Source of the DNA: UBA2784 sp964494625
Lineage (GTDB): Bacteria > Pseudomonadota > Alphaproteobacteria > Micropepsales > Micropepsaceae
NCBI GenBank assembly: GCA_964494625.1
Contig: CAZBRT010000001.1
Span: 310,001-374,000 of the forward strand
Length of the DNA stretch: 64,000 bases
Reading direction: 5' to 3'
This document shows, in pieces, positions 26,137 to 34,575 of the stretch. The notes under the pieces are model-generated. The model did no database searches. It was not told the origin of the DNA and saw nothing but the letters and a program-made list of their open reading frames with translations. A program made the translations under genes and the position numbers. Each line of letters opens with the position of its first letter. Position 1 is the stretch's first letter.

Positions 26137-26209
26137 GAGGTCAGGCGTTTCCGGTTTCAGGCGGGATGATATCCGGCTGGAGCAGTGATGTGGCGCGTCA
26201 AGGCGGGCG

Positions 26210-26467
26210 TCATGGATCGACCTCTGCGCCGTGCGCGCTTTCCTCCGGCGCCGCCCCCGGAACGCCGGGCGCGTAGGCCAGAATGTCGCCCGGCTGGCAG
26301 TTGAGGGCTGCACAGATCGCTTCAAGCGTGTTGAAGCGGATGCCGCGCGCCTTGCCCGTTTTCAGGATGGAGAGATTTGCCAGGGTGATGCCGACCTTGC
26401 CCTGGAGCTCGGTCAGCGTCATGCGGCGGGCGTGAAGCATGTCGTCCAGTTTGACGATGATGGCCAT
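26210..26467 (-). CDS. XRE-family (YozG-like) transcriptional regulator
   Basis: An 85-residue regulator consisting almost only of a Cro/C1-type helix-turn-helix: LDDMLHARRMTLTELQGKVGITLANLSILKTGKARGIRF followed by LEAICAALNCQPGDILAY. This matches the YozG-type family, which is often encoded directly after a DUF2975 membrane protein, as here (16 bp downstream of it). The C-terminal 20 residues are Pro/Ala/Glu-rich and unstructured. It probably represses the cassette by binding the TATCGTT palindrome upstream of the DUF2975 gene (inference). Confidence 0.85.
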   Translation of the reverse strand: MAIIVKLDDMLHARRMTLTELQGKVGITLANLSILKTGKARGIRFNTLEAICAALNCQPGDILAYAPGVPGAAPEESAHGAEVDP

Positions 26468-26483
26468 GACCGGTGCTGTCCTT

Positions 26484-27062
26484 TCAGATCATCTCGTTCA
26501 CTTCTTCACGCATGCGCGCGCCTTCTTCAAAGACGCGCGCCAGCACGAAAACGAGAAGGACAGAAATCCAGCCGGTCAGCGAGAACTCCCAGTCGATGCT
26601 GGATCCCGCCGCGTTCATCAGCCCCGCCATGACGCCGAACGAAAGCCCGAGAAGCTGGATGATGAGGAGGCACCACGCAATCGTCTTGAGACGTGCGGCG
26701 TTGGCCGGAACGAAGGGATCACCCGAACTGACGGTTGCAACCATTTCGAGGGCGCGGGTGAGCAGCACATGCACGCTGGCCGCGAGCGGAATGGCAAGCA
26801 CGAGCCAAAGCCGGAGAACCGGCATCAGCCAGGCGGGATCAATGCTCGGCGGGCGCTTGGTGAAAAACGCGACAAACTCCGCCTCGAAGAAAAGGCTGGC
26901 GGGAATCGCCAGCGCGATCATGAGACAGGCAACAAAATTGAAGACGCGCGAAAACTTCAAAAGGAACCGCAGGATCGCGAGGATCGCGGTCGAAGGCCGG
27001 GTGGTTGCGTGCTGGGCGGTTGCAGGCGCGGACGATGCAGAAAGGATGGGGGCACGGGACAT
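26484..27062 (-). CDS. DUF2975-family membrane protein
   Basis: A 192-residue protein with four predicted helices (VFNFVACLMIALAIPASLFF, PVLRLWLVLAIPLAASVHVL, IAWCLLIIQLLGLSFGVMAG and FSLTGWISVLLVFVLARVFEEG). This pattern and the C-terminal ARVFEEGARMREEVNEMI fit the DUF2975 family, whose role is unknown but which is usually paired with a YozG-like regulator, as here. Its ribosome site AAGGAG is 8 bases before the ATG and unusually strong. It is divergent from the AraC-type gene across a 210-bp AT-rich region holding palindromes. Confidence 0.82.
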   Translation of the reverse strand: MSRAPILSASSAPATAQHATTRPSTAILAILRFLLKFSRVFNFVACLMIALAIPASLFFEAEFVAFFTKRPPSIDPAWLMPVLRLWLVLAIPLAASVHVLLTRALEMVATVSSGDPFVPANAARLKTIAWCLLIIQLLGLSFGVMAGLMNAAGSSIDWEFSLTGWISVLLVFVLARVFEEGARMREEVNEMI

Positions 27063-27108
27063 GGTATATCTCCTTGCAATTGCGTGCGGGCGCGGGCCGA
27101 CCTGATAT

Positions 27109-27169
27109 TATCGTTAAACGATATTACTATTGCTGTCAAACAGAAAACACATTATCGTATATCGACGAT
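27109..27169. promoter_or_regulatory. TATCGTT palindromes in the DUF2975-AraC divergent region
   Basis: TATCGTTAAACGATA (27109-27123) is a perfect 7+1+7 palindrome, and ATCGT-N6-ACGAT (27154-27169) is a second, related inverted repeat 30 bp further on. Both contain the same TATCG element and lie in the AT-rich region upstream of the DUF2975 and AraC-type genes. They are good candidates for operators of the XRE or AraC regulator; which one binds is not known. Confidence 0.6.
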
Positions 27170-27272
27170 GTTTGCGGGTTGGCATAGTTTTCTACCGCGC
27201 AAAGAAATGCGCTTGTGGGAGCAATGCCATGTCGGCCCCGTGGCGGCTGATCGGGAAAAGGAGCAGGAAAAG

Positions 27273-28313
27273 GTGGCGAGCGGGCAAGTCTCGGCCGGGT
27301 TGATCTGCGGTCTTGTTGATTACGCCGCATCGCGCGGCGCCGACCGCGCGGCGCTTGCTGCTGCCGCGGGCATTGATCTGGCGCGCCTTGATGATCCCGA
27401 CGCGCGTTTTGCCTTCGCGACCTATGAAGCCCTGATGGGCGCCGCCAAGGGTCAATGCGGCGATCCTGCGCTTGCGCTTCATTATGGTGCGAGCGTGGAC
27501 ATGGCCGAGATCTCCATTGTCGGCCTCATCATGAATGCATCGGAAACCATGGCCGATGCCTTTGCCCAGCTGCAGCGCTATGGACGGCTGGCCGTGGAAA
27601 CCGGCGGCGCGGGGCCGCGCTTTGAAATCGACGTCCGGGACGGCCAGCCATGGATCGTTGACCGACGGCCGCTGCCCCATGCATTTCCCGAACTGACCGA
27701 AACCGCCTTTGCGCGGCTTGCGTGCGGGCCGCGCCGCTTCCTTTCGCGTCCGCATGTCCTTGAAGTGCATTTCACCCATGCCGCGCCGCCATGGCGTGAT
27801 GCCTATGACAACGTCTTCCAGTGCAAGGTTTCATTCTCCAGCAACTGGAATGCGATGCGCCTTGATCCCGAAACCGGCAGCTGGCGCGTTGCGCTTCACC
27901 CGCGCTATGTCTTCGGCATTCTGGCGGAGAAGGCCGACCAGCTGATCCAGTCGCTGGATCAAACGCAGACGCTGCGTGCGCGCATCGAGGCGATTATCCT
28001 GCCCACGCTGCACAAAGGCGGCATCAGCGCCGACAAAACCGCGACGATGCTGGGCTTCAGCCGCCAGACGCTTTTCCGCAAATTGCGTGATGAGGGCGCA
28101 AGCTTTGCCCGGATCGTGGATGATCTGCGCCAGCGCACAGCGCTTCATTACATGCGCGGGCGGCGCGTTTCGGTGAGCGAGGCCGCCTATCTTACCGGAT
28201 TTTCGGACCGCGCCGCCTTCTCGCGCGCCTTCAAGCGGTGGACGGGCAAGGGCCCGGGCCAGATGCGCCTTGAGGCGGCCAAGCTTGAAACTCGGCGGCA
28301 CGCCAATGGGTAA
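27273..28313 (+). CDS. AraC-family transcriptional regulator
   Basis: A 346-residue regulator with an N-terminal ligand-sensing domain of the type found in OruR/ArgR-like AraC proteins (GLVDYAASRGADRAAL ... IVGLIMNASETMADAFAQLQRYGRL) and a C-terminal double helix-turn-helix (SADKTATMLGFSRQTLFRKL and SVSEAAYLTGFSDRAAFSRAFKRWTGKGP). The frame is open far upstream; the GTG with AGGAG eight bases before it is preferred, but an ATG 105 bp upstream is possible and would place the start inside the second palindrome. It is divergent from DUF2975 and followed by the paralogous membrane protein. Confidence 0.85.
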   Translation: MASGQVSAGLICGLVDYAASRGADRAALAAAAGIDLARLDDPDARFAFATYEALMGAAKGQCGDPALALHYGASVDMAEISIVGLIMNASETMADAFAQLQRYGRLAVETGGAGPRFEIDVRDGQPWIVDRRPLPHAFPELTETAFARLACGPRRFLSRPHVLEVHFTHAAPPWRDAYDNVFQCKVSFSSNWNAMRLDPETGSWRVALHPRYVFGILAEKADQLIQSLDQTQTLRARIEAIILPTLHKGGISADKTATMLGFSRQTLFRKLRDEGASFARIVDDLRQRTALHYMRGRRVSVSEAAYLTGFSDRAAFSRAFKRWTGKGPGQMRLEAAKLETRRHANG

Positions 28314-28447
28314 GTCCAGCCGGAGCGCGCACGCAAGCGTGATCGGGTCTGCTACCGGATGCTACAGCGATGAAACGCCCGGACATATCGCGCGCGCGCG
28401 ACTCAGCGAATATCTGCTCCCAACCTGAAACGCCGGATCCCTGCCCC

Positions 28448-28879
28448 ATGACCGCCGACCTGCCGCTTTACCGGCTTTACCTTCTGCGCGCTGCCTATCT
28501 TCTGATTGGCGGCGGCCTCATCGTTACCCTCTGGCCACTCATCATTTCGCGTGGGCCCGAGATTGGATTGATGAATGGCGTTGCGTGGTCGATGCTGGGC
28601 GCGCTTTCGATCCTTGCCCTTTTCGGCCTGCGCTATCCCTTGCAGATGCTGCCCTTGCTCATGTTCGAGATCGGCTGGAAGGCGTTCTGGACGCTGGCCT
28701 ATGGCCTGCCGCTGTGGCTTTCGGACAAGATGACCGAGGCGCATGTGCAGACAGCATTCGAGGTGGGCGCCATCGTCGTCGTCCTGCCTGCGGTGCCCTG
28801 GACTTATCTCTGGCGCCAATATGTGATGCGCAAAGGCGACCGCTGGACAACGCAGCGCACGGCGAGCGCGGAACGGTGA
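28448..28879 (+). CDS. Small membrane protein, paralogue of the 25678 gene
   Basis: A 143-residue protein with four predicted helices. The central part (LRYPLQMLPLLMFEIGWKAF, LAYGLPLWLSDKM, VPWTYLWRQYV) aligns with the protein encoded at 25678 on the other strand, so the XRE/DUF2975/AraC block is bracketed by two related membrane proteins. Family not recognised; the conserved MLPL..FE..WK segment may be a useful search seed. It follows the AraC-type gene by 134 bp on the same strand. Confidence 0.75.
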   Translation: MTADLPLYRLYLLRAAYLLIGGGLIVTLWPLIISRGPEIGLMNGVAWSMLGALSILALFGLRYPLQMLPLLMFEIGWKAFWTLAYGLPLWLSDKMTEAHVQTAFEVGAIVVVLPAVPWTYLWRQYVMRKGDRWTTQRTASAER

Positions 28880-29036
28880 GGTGAGGCAGGGCGACGCCGA
28901 AAGTCGGCGCTGCCAGGCACATTGGCGCAACGATTGCGCGTTGCATCCGCGCCCGCCTCAATCCGTTGTCGAGGCCATGATGACAGTCAACTGCCGCGTT
29001 TCGGGCACGTAGACCGTGAAGAGATAGACGCCCATT

Positions 29037-29582
29037 TCATGGGCCGCCATCGCGCGGTGGTTCGGCTGGCGCGCTTTCACCGGGGAAGTAGGGCCAATCT
29101 TCGCTGCGGTCGGAGTCGAGCAGATCGTCGATGGCGTCAGGCGCTGTTGTGGTGATGGAGGCGTAATGGACGCCCGGCTCTCCTGCGAACATTTGTCCCA
29201 ACAGCCGGGGGTACTTCTCGCGCATTTCTTCTTCGCTGGGGCGCAGAAAGAGAATGAGGCGCAGGCGTTCCCCCATCGCGACAAGTGCTTGATCGCAGCT
29301 GGTTGTGGCGCCGACTTCAAAGAATTCCTGATCCGGCCCTTTGAAGACCCGGTGTGCCCGCACGATGGCGTTCTGCCTGCCGCGAATGAAGGGCTGCACC
29401 ACTTCGCCGTCGATAATGGCGTCGGCGTTCTTGAGTGTCTGTCTTGCCCATTTGCGTTGAGCAAATGCGGAGTTGTCGCAATACTCACCATTCTCTCCGC
29501 AAGAAACGGAGCATGCGCGCGCGGGAGTGGCGTTCAGTGAAGTGAGTGCGAGCGCAAACAGGATCAGAAGAATTTTCTGCAT
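29037..29582 (-). CDS. Secreted hypothetical protein, C-terminus possibly frameshifted
   Basis: A 181-residue protein with a Sec signal peptide (MQKILLILFALALTSLNATPARA, likely cleaved before CSVSCGENGEYCDN). The mature part has several cysteines near the N-terminus and ADAIIDGEVVQPFIRG and HRVFKGPDQEFFEVGATTSC, reminiscent of small beta-barrel domains of secreted metalloprotease-inhibitor-like proteins, but this is only a resemblance. The frame stops after EPPRDGGP, while a different minus-strand frame continues to 28958 with a protein-like tail ending EMGVYLFTVYVPETR and TVIMASTTD. A frameshift in the gene or assembly is possible. It is divergent from the OLD-like gene. Confidence 0.6.
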   Translation of the reverse strand: MQKILLILFALALTSLNATPARACSVSCGENGEYCDNSAFAQRKWARQTLKNADAIIDGEVVQPFIRGRQNAIVRAHRVFKGPDQEFFEVGATTSCDQALVAMGERLRLILFLRPSEEEMREKYPRLLGQMFAGEPGVHYASITTTAPDAIDDLLDSDRSEDWPYFPGESAPAEPPRDGGP

Positions 29583-29805
29583 CACTGCATCTCCCACATC
29601 TTGCGCATGGCTAGATCAAGCTCATGCTCATGCACGTTTCATAATACCACTCACCTAAGCTCCAAGCGAGAAACCAGTGATCGCCGCGGCATAACTAGTG
29701 ACTTTGCTCCAATTCCGCGGGAAGCGGACAAACCCCAAAGCCTCGAATTAAGACTGGGAGGGTGCTAGGTTTCGTTTAAATTGCAACCTGACCTGCGGAA
29801 CTCCC

Positions 29806-31680
29806 ATGCGCTTTGAGGCCATTCGCATTACGAACTACAAATCATTTGAGGATTCAGGGTGGATTGATCTATCTCCCGGCATCAATGTGGTGGTTGGGGA
29901 GAATGGCTCGGGGAAGTCGGCCTTAATTGAAATTTTGAACCCAAGAGAAGCAACTAGCACACCGCACCGCAGCCCGGCGAATGTCTCCCTTGTAAGGATG
30001 CCAAACTCGAGCGTGACCTATCGCGTTTTCACTTCTGGAGACGAGATCAGGCAATGTACAATTAGATCTGGCGGGGCATTTGAGACATTCGTTCCGGTCC
30101 ATCGATACTCGCGCCAAGAGACGGTGCGGGTTGGAGACTCTTCACTCTCAGTTATCGATGCATTTCACTCAAACTCCGATCGTGAATTGACCTCGTTCGT
30201 TGTAGCACTCCTATCTAGCAATATTCGTATGGAGCTAGTTCATGCCTTCGACAATGAGGGCTGGCAATCGACTACCTTTCCTCCTCGATGGTTTGAAGGT
30301 GAGGGTGTGTATGGACTTGACTGGCGGCACGTTACGCTTGCTCCAAACATCTCTACCCAGAGTTTTGATACGCTCTTGTCGCAAGCAGGTCATGCAAATG
30401 CGCCATTCAGAGACGGCATTACTCGTGGCGCGTGGCAACGTAGTGGCGAGGCAGTATTTGGACTCTTCACATCACAGCCCAAGGTTGGCGCTTGCCCACA
30501 CTCCATATATGCGGAGCGCCTAAAGGCGGATGGAAGCAATCTCGCGGCACATCTGACCACTATAAAGTCGCGGCGACGTCGCGATAACATTGAGGAAGGT
30601 CTTCGGTCTATTTTCCCGCAGTGCAAGGGTTTCACTGTCACTTCGGGCCTTCATGGCTCAGAGAACACCTTCACGGTGAACTTGGCGTTTCATGATAGTG
30701 ATGGCGATGACCTTTCCTTTCCCTTGAATGATTGCGGCACTGGCTATGCGCAAGTTTTGCTTCTGCTGACAATAATCACTTCACCGGAGCCGTCGATCCT
30801 CATTCTCGACGAGCCATTCACGCATCTGCATCCGGCGGCAGCTAAGAAGCTCGCTGGCTTTATTCGGCAGTATCCTCAGCATCAGTACGTAATCTCGACA
30901 CATTCGCCGGAAGTCATTAATGCTCTGAAGCCCGACCGGATAATTCGAGTAGATCGGGATCCTGTCAGCGGCAAATCGACTGCTAAGTCAATAAACGCGG
31001 GTAGCCTGCCAGAAATGCGGTCGCTCTTGCGTGATCTGGGGGTCTCGCTTGCTGATGTATTTGGCTTTGAGAAAATTGTATTCGTAGAAGGTGAGACCGA
31101 GCAGGAGTGTTTTGACTACATTCTGCGGGCTAATGAAGGGGCTAGAGCCCAAGCCGCGAATTTCGTAGTTGCCAAAAAGCCCTCGGAGAAGTGGAGGGGA
31201 AGCCGTGTGCATGACTGGTTCGAGAGGTATCGGTCGATCATAGAGAGCACTGGCCTGCTGACGCCAGACTATTGCTTCAGCTTTGATCGTGAGGACTCGA
31301 GTCCAGAGGATCGTACCAGGATCGAGAGCGAGTCGTCCGGCAAAGTGCATTTCATTCCAGGGCGCATGTTCGAGGATTTTCTTCTATCGGAACGGGCAAT
31401 TGTCGCCGTCCTTACCGAACAGAATTTCCCACCCAGTGATGCTGGTTTGGATGTTGCCGGAGTGCTGACGCAGGCAATAAATGCGGGCGAGACACTCCAT
31501 GCCGCCAACCTTCTGAAAGACATTTTCAGCAAGGCCTCTGATGCCAAGCTGGAGTACAACAAGCCCAGGCATGGCCTGATGCTGACGAAATGGCTGCTCA
31601 AGAATGAACCCGAGACGATCGAGCCGCTGGTCAAATATGTTCTTGATCTCGCACGGCCTGCTGCCTCAAGTAATCCGTGA
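29806..31680 (+). CDS. OLD-family-like ATPase with TOPRIM domain
   Basis: A 624-residue protein with an SMC/RecF-type ATPase: Walker A GENGSGKS at residues 31-38, a signature-like NDCGTGYAQVLLLL near 308, Walker B SILILDEPFTHLHP near 330 and the H-loop ISTHSPEVIN near 365. A TOPRIM domain follows: the catalytic Glu in IVFVEGETEQECF near 428 and the acidic pair in FSFDREDSS near 493. This architecture is that of OLD-like nucleases and related anti-phage ATPases such as those in Gabija, PARIS and some retron systems. No partner gene is adjacent, so it would act alone, as class 1 OLD does. Base composition and codon use are clearly less GC-rich than in the neighbours, suggesting horizontal acquisition. 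The 220 bp upstream are AT-rich and hold no gene. Confidence 0.85.
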   Translation: MRFEAIRITNYKSFEDSGWIDLSPGINVVVGENGSGKSALIEILNPREATSTPHRSPANVSLVRMPNSSVTYRVFTSGDEIRQCTIRSGGAFETFVPVHRYSRQETVRVGDSSLSVIDAFHSNSDRELTSFVVALLSSNIRMELVHAFDNEGWQSTTFPPRWFEGEGVYGLDWRHVTLAPNISTQSFDTLLSQAGHANAPFRDGITRGAWQRSGEAVFGLFTSQPKVGACPHSIYAERLKADGSNLAAHLTTIKSRRRRDNIEEGLRSIFPQCKGFTVTSGLHGSENTFTVNLAFHDSDGDDLSFPLNDCGTGYAQVLLLLTIITSPEPSILILDEPFTHLHPAAAKKLAGFIRQYPQHQYVISTHSPEVINALKPDRIIRVDRDPVSGKSTAKSINAGSLPEMRSLLRDLGVSLADVFGFEKIVFVEGETEQECFDYILRANEGARAQAANFVVAKKPSEKWRGSRVHDWFERYRSIIESTGLLTPDYCFSFDREDSSPEDRTRIESESSGKVHFIPGRMFEDFLLSERAIVAVLTEQNFPPSDAGLDVAGVLTQAINAGETLHAANLLKDIFSKASDAKLEYNKPRHGLMLTKWLLKNEPETIEPLVKYVLDLARPAASSNP

Positions 31681-31737
31681 CACGGAGGGCCGGTTGGTGT
31701 TAGCCGGTCCGAGAATTCTTGCTTTCATGGATCAGGC

Positions 31738-32358
31738 ATGACCACGCTTCAATCCGTCACGCTGCATAAGGGCGATCTGCCCGCGGGGCTTTCCTTCGGT
31801 GCCATCGTCGCCGTCGATACCGAGGCGATGGGCCTGAACCCCACGCGCGACCGGCTGTGCCTTGTCCAGCTTTCGGCGGGCGACGGGAATGTGCATCTCG
31901 TCCAGATCATCCCCGGCCAGGATGCGCCAAACCTGCGTGCGCTTTTCGGCGACCGCAATGTGCTCAAGCTTCTGCACTTTGCGCGTTTCGACATGGGCAT
32001 GATCGCCAAGCATCTGGGCGTGATGATGGGGCCGGTCTATTGCACCAAAATCGCCTCGCGCCTCACGCGCACCTATACCGACCGGCACGGCCTCAAGGAT
32101 CTGGTGAAAGAGGTTTTGGGCATAGACCTTTCCAAGGAGCAGCAAAGCTCTGACTGGGGAGCCCCTGAACTTTCCGCCGAGCAGCAGCGTTATGCGGCCG
32201 CCGACGTGCTGCATTTGCACCGGCTGAAGGAAAAGCTCGACGAGCGCCTTCATCGCGAGAAGCGCCAGCAGATCGCGCAGGCCTGCTTCAACTTCCTGCC
32301 GGTGCGCGCCACGCTTGACCTGTCGGGCTGGCCGGAAGAGGACATTTTCGCGCATTAA
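31738..32358 (+). CDS. rnd: Ribonuclease D-type 3'-5' exonuclease
   Basis: A 206-residue single-domain DEDDy exonuclease. The motifs are VAVDTEAMGLNP (Exo I, D and E), LLHFARFDMGMIAKHLG (Exo II) and AAADVLHLHRLKEKL preceded by YAAAD (Exo III). E. coli RNase D has two extra HRDC domains; here they are absent, as is common in alphaproteobacteria, where this short form processes tRNA 3' ends. It starts 57 bp after the acquired OLD-like gene and returns to the local GC-rich codon use, so it marks the right edge of that island. Confidence 0.9.
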   Translation: MTTLQSVTLHKGDLPAGLSFGAIVAVDTEAMGLNPTRDRLCLVQLSAGDGNVHLVQIIPGQDAPNLRALFGDRNVLKLLHFARFDMGMIAKHLGVMMGPVYCTKIASRLTRTYTDRHGLKDLVKEVLGIDLSKEQQSSDWGAPELSAEQQRYAAADVLHLHRLKEKLDERLHREKRQQIAQACFNFLPVRATLDLSGWPEEDIFAH

Positions 32359-32381
32359 CGAAGAGCGCGCTTCACGCGGAA

Positions 32382-32409
32382 TTGACTTTGCGCCGGGCGG
32401 GGTTAGCTT
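32382..32409 (+). promoter_or_regulatory. Candidate promoter of the 32482 gene
   Basis: TTGACT is followed by 16 bp and TAGCTT. The position, about 75 bp before a GTG start, suits a promoter, but the -10 match is modest. Confidence 0.35.
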
Positions 32410-32481
32410 GGGCGCAACATCGCGTTCGGGTGCTGGCGAAACGTTTCGCCCCGCGCCTTTTGGGGCAGACAGAGATCACGC

Positions 32482-33576
32482 GTGTTCAAGCGGCTCATCA
32501 TTCCGGGCGTCATTTTGTTTGCGGTGGCGCTGTCAGCGGGCACCGCATGGGTGGTTTCGCTTGCCCAGCCCGACAACGAAGACCGCATGCGCCGGTTCCT
32601 CGAATTCTCGGGGCTCGCGCCGCTGGCCCGCTTTGATGCCGTCGAAGGCGATTTCTGGTCGGGTGAAATTTCCGCCTCGGGCTTTGCGCTCGATTACACC
32701 GGCATTGCTGGTGCCGCCGCCGGGCGCGTGCCGCTGGGCACGTTCTCGGTTGCGGAACTTGACTACACCTCGACCTATCTCATCCGTTACGAGGCGCGGC
32801 TTGAAGGCGCGGTGATCGATGTGCCCGCCCTTGCCCAATGGGTGCGTGACCTGCCCGGCACGGATGCAGCCGCTCTTGCGCTCAAATCCGAAATCATGCC
32901 GGTCCTGGACGAGGCGGTGGCCCAGGGCTTTGGCCGGGTCAATGCAACGCTTCACGTCGATGAGTGGCTGCGCGAATGGCGCGGCACCTACACGGCCGGC
33001 TTCACGCTCACGCTTGAAAACGTCGCAACCCTCAAGGGGCGCATTGATCTTTCGGGCATTGATGCGGATGCACTCAATGCGTGGCGCCAGCTTGCAACAC
33101 CGCCCTGGGCCATTGCCTGGTGGCGGCCCGGTGCGGGCGTCGCGTTCCTTGGCGGCATTGCCCGGCTTCTGGCCCCGCCCGATGGCGCGTTCCGCAATGT
33201 GGCGCTGGAACATCTGGCATTCGACGTCATCGATGATGGCGGCGGGCAAGGGTTTTTGTCGGTTGCCGACCGCAGCTTTGCGGGCACGGCCTCCTGGATC
33301 GGCGCGGGGCTTGTACCGGCTGCCCGGAACGTCCTGACGGCGGCGGGCCTTGGTGCTGCGCGGATTGATCCCCTGATGCGTGCCGTCAACCAGATCAGGC
33401 AAGACCCGCGCGCGGCCTATCTGCGCATCCATGCGCGCGAGCCTTTGGTGCTGGGCGATGTCTATGATGCTGCCGCCATCCTTGACGAAGGGATGCGGCG
33501 CGAGCGGCTGGGGCTTCTGCTTGAATCGCTCCAGATCGATCTTTCGCGCACCAAGCCGCCGGAACCTGTTGACTGA
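32482..33576 (+). CDS. Hypothetical protein with N-terminal membrane anchor
   Basis: A 364-residue protein with one N-terminal hydrophobic segment (residues 5-26) and a large periplasmic part. The mature region begins with a stretch (VEGDFWSGEISASGFALDYTG) that looks like the beta-strand repeats of AsmA-like or lipid-transfer-type envelope proteins, but no family can be claimed. The C-terminal part is helical (AAILDEGMRRERLGLLLESL). It uses a GTG start. It is convergent with olsB with 10 bp between stops. Confidence 0.65.
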   Translation: MFKRLIIPGVILFAVALSAGTAWVVSLAQPDNEDRMRRFLEFSGLAPLARFDAVEGDFWSGEISASGFALDYTGIAGAAAGRVPLGTFSVAELDYTSTYLIRYEARLEGAVIDVPALAQWVRDLPGTDAAALALKSEIMPVLDEAVAQGFGRVNATLHVDEWLREWRGTYTAGFTLTLENVATLKGRIDLSGIDADALNAWRQLATPPWAIAWWRPGAGVAFLGGIARLLAPPDGAFRNVALEHLAFDVIDDGGGQGFLSVADRSFAGTASWIGAGLVPAARNVLTAAGLGAARIDPLMRAVNQIRQDPRAAYLRIHAREPLVLGDVYDAAAILDEGMRRERLGLLLESLQIDLSRTKPPEPVD

Positions 33577-33586
33577 ACGCAGCCGG

Positions 33587-34423
33587 TCAGGCTTGCGACA
33601 GCTTGCGCTTGAAGAACGACATATAGCGCGGGTCAATCGTGGCCGTCGGAAAGTGGATGAACACATCCGTCGTGCCGAACTGGTGATCCACAAACGCGCC
33701 ATCGCCGATGGTGGCACCCAGCCGGATATAGCCCTTGAGCAAGGGCGGCAGGGACAACTCGCCCTCTGCCGGATTGATCTCATCCTTCGGCATCATGTTC
33801 ATTTCGACATGCACGGATGGCAGCGCGCGCACGCGGTCGGGTGCCGGTGTCAGGTAATAGTGATAGAGATAAGAAAGCGGCAGTTTCAGCGCCTGCGGGT
33901 CCGTGCCCGGCAACGAGGCACAGCCGAACATCAGCTCAACCCCGTTGCGCAGGAGATAGACCAGAAGCCCGCGCCAGAGAAACTGCATGGTCTGGTTTGA
34001 CGTGCGCCAGGGCTTGGCAACGCACGAGCGCCCCAACTCCAGATATTTCGCGCCCGGCGCTGCCTTGGCCAGCATCGGCCCGATGTCGTATTCGGCAGCG
34101 CTGTAAAATCCGCCATGCAGGTCGGCCACTTCCTTGCGCAACAGGCGATAGCAGGCAACGACCGCACCGCGCGGCGTATCACCGGCCACAGACGTGTCGA
34201 AGACCAGGAGATGATCGACAAAATCGTCATAGCGGTCGAAGTCGCGGCCTTCGCGCGCCATTTCCGGCGTCGGTGTGGCTGACATCTCGCGGTAGAAGAC
34301 ATCATAGCGCAGCCGCTGGGCGGCGCGGATCTCTTCCGCATCGGTCGTCAGGCGCGCTTCAAGCGCACCGGAGCGGGCGAGAAGATTGTCGTCTTCGGGT
34401 TCGGCTGCTTCATCAACCGCCAT
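33587..34423 (-). CDS. olsB: L-ornithine N-alpha-acyltransferase
   Basis: A 278-residue GNAT-fold acyltransferase of the OlsB family, which transfers a 3-hydroxyacyl group from acyl carrier protein to the alpha-amino group of ornithine, giving lyso-ornithine lipid. Family segments include EIRAAQRLRYDVFYREM near residue 31, DHLLVFD, KYLELGRSCVAKPWR and LFGCASLPGTDP (here MFGCASLPGTDP), and PLLKGYIRLGATIGDGAFVD. Ornithine lipid replaces phospholipid under phosphate limitation in many alphaproteobacteria. The acyltransferase OlsA is not in the window. It is divergent from ampG. Confidence 0.9.
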   Translation of the reverse strand: MAVDEAAEPEDDNLLARSGALEARLTTDAEEIRAAQRLRYDVFYREMSATPTPEMAREGRDFDRYDDFVDHLLVFDTSVAGDTPRGAVVACYRLLRKEVADLHGGFYSAAEYDIGPMLAKAAPGAKYLELGRSCVAKPWRTSNQTMQFLWRGLLVYLLRNGVELMFGCASLPGTDPQALKLPLSYLYHYYLTPAPDRVRALPSVHVEMNMMPKDEINPAEGELSLPPLLKGYIRLGATIGDGAFVDHQFGTTDVFIHFPTATIDPRYMSFFKRKLSQA

Positions 34424-34575
34424 GAGGCGTCCGGGCGTTCTGATGGAAGGGATGGCGCGAACCTAATGCAGGGTCAGGGTTAAGGCAAACTGCGGCTTGC
34501 CCCTTGCCCCCGAAGCCAAATCAGGCAAGCGTGACCGCCTGTTTCCGGTTTGGTGCTCTTCCAAGAGGCGCGTGC

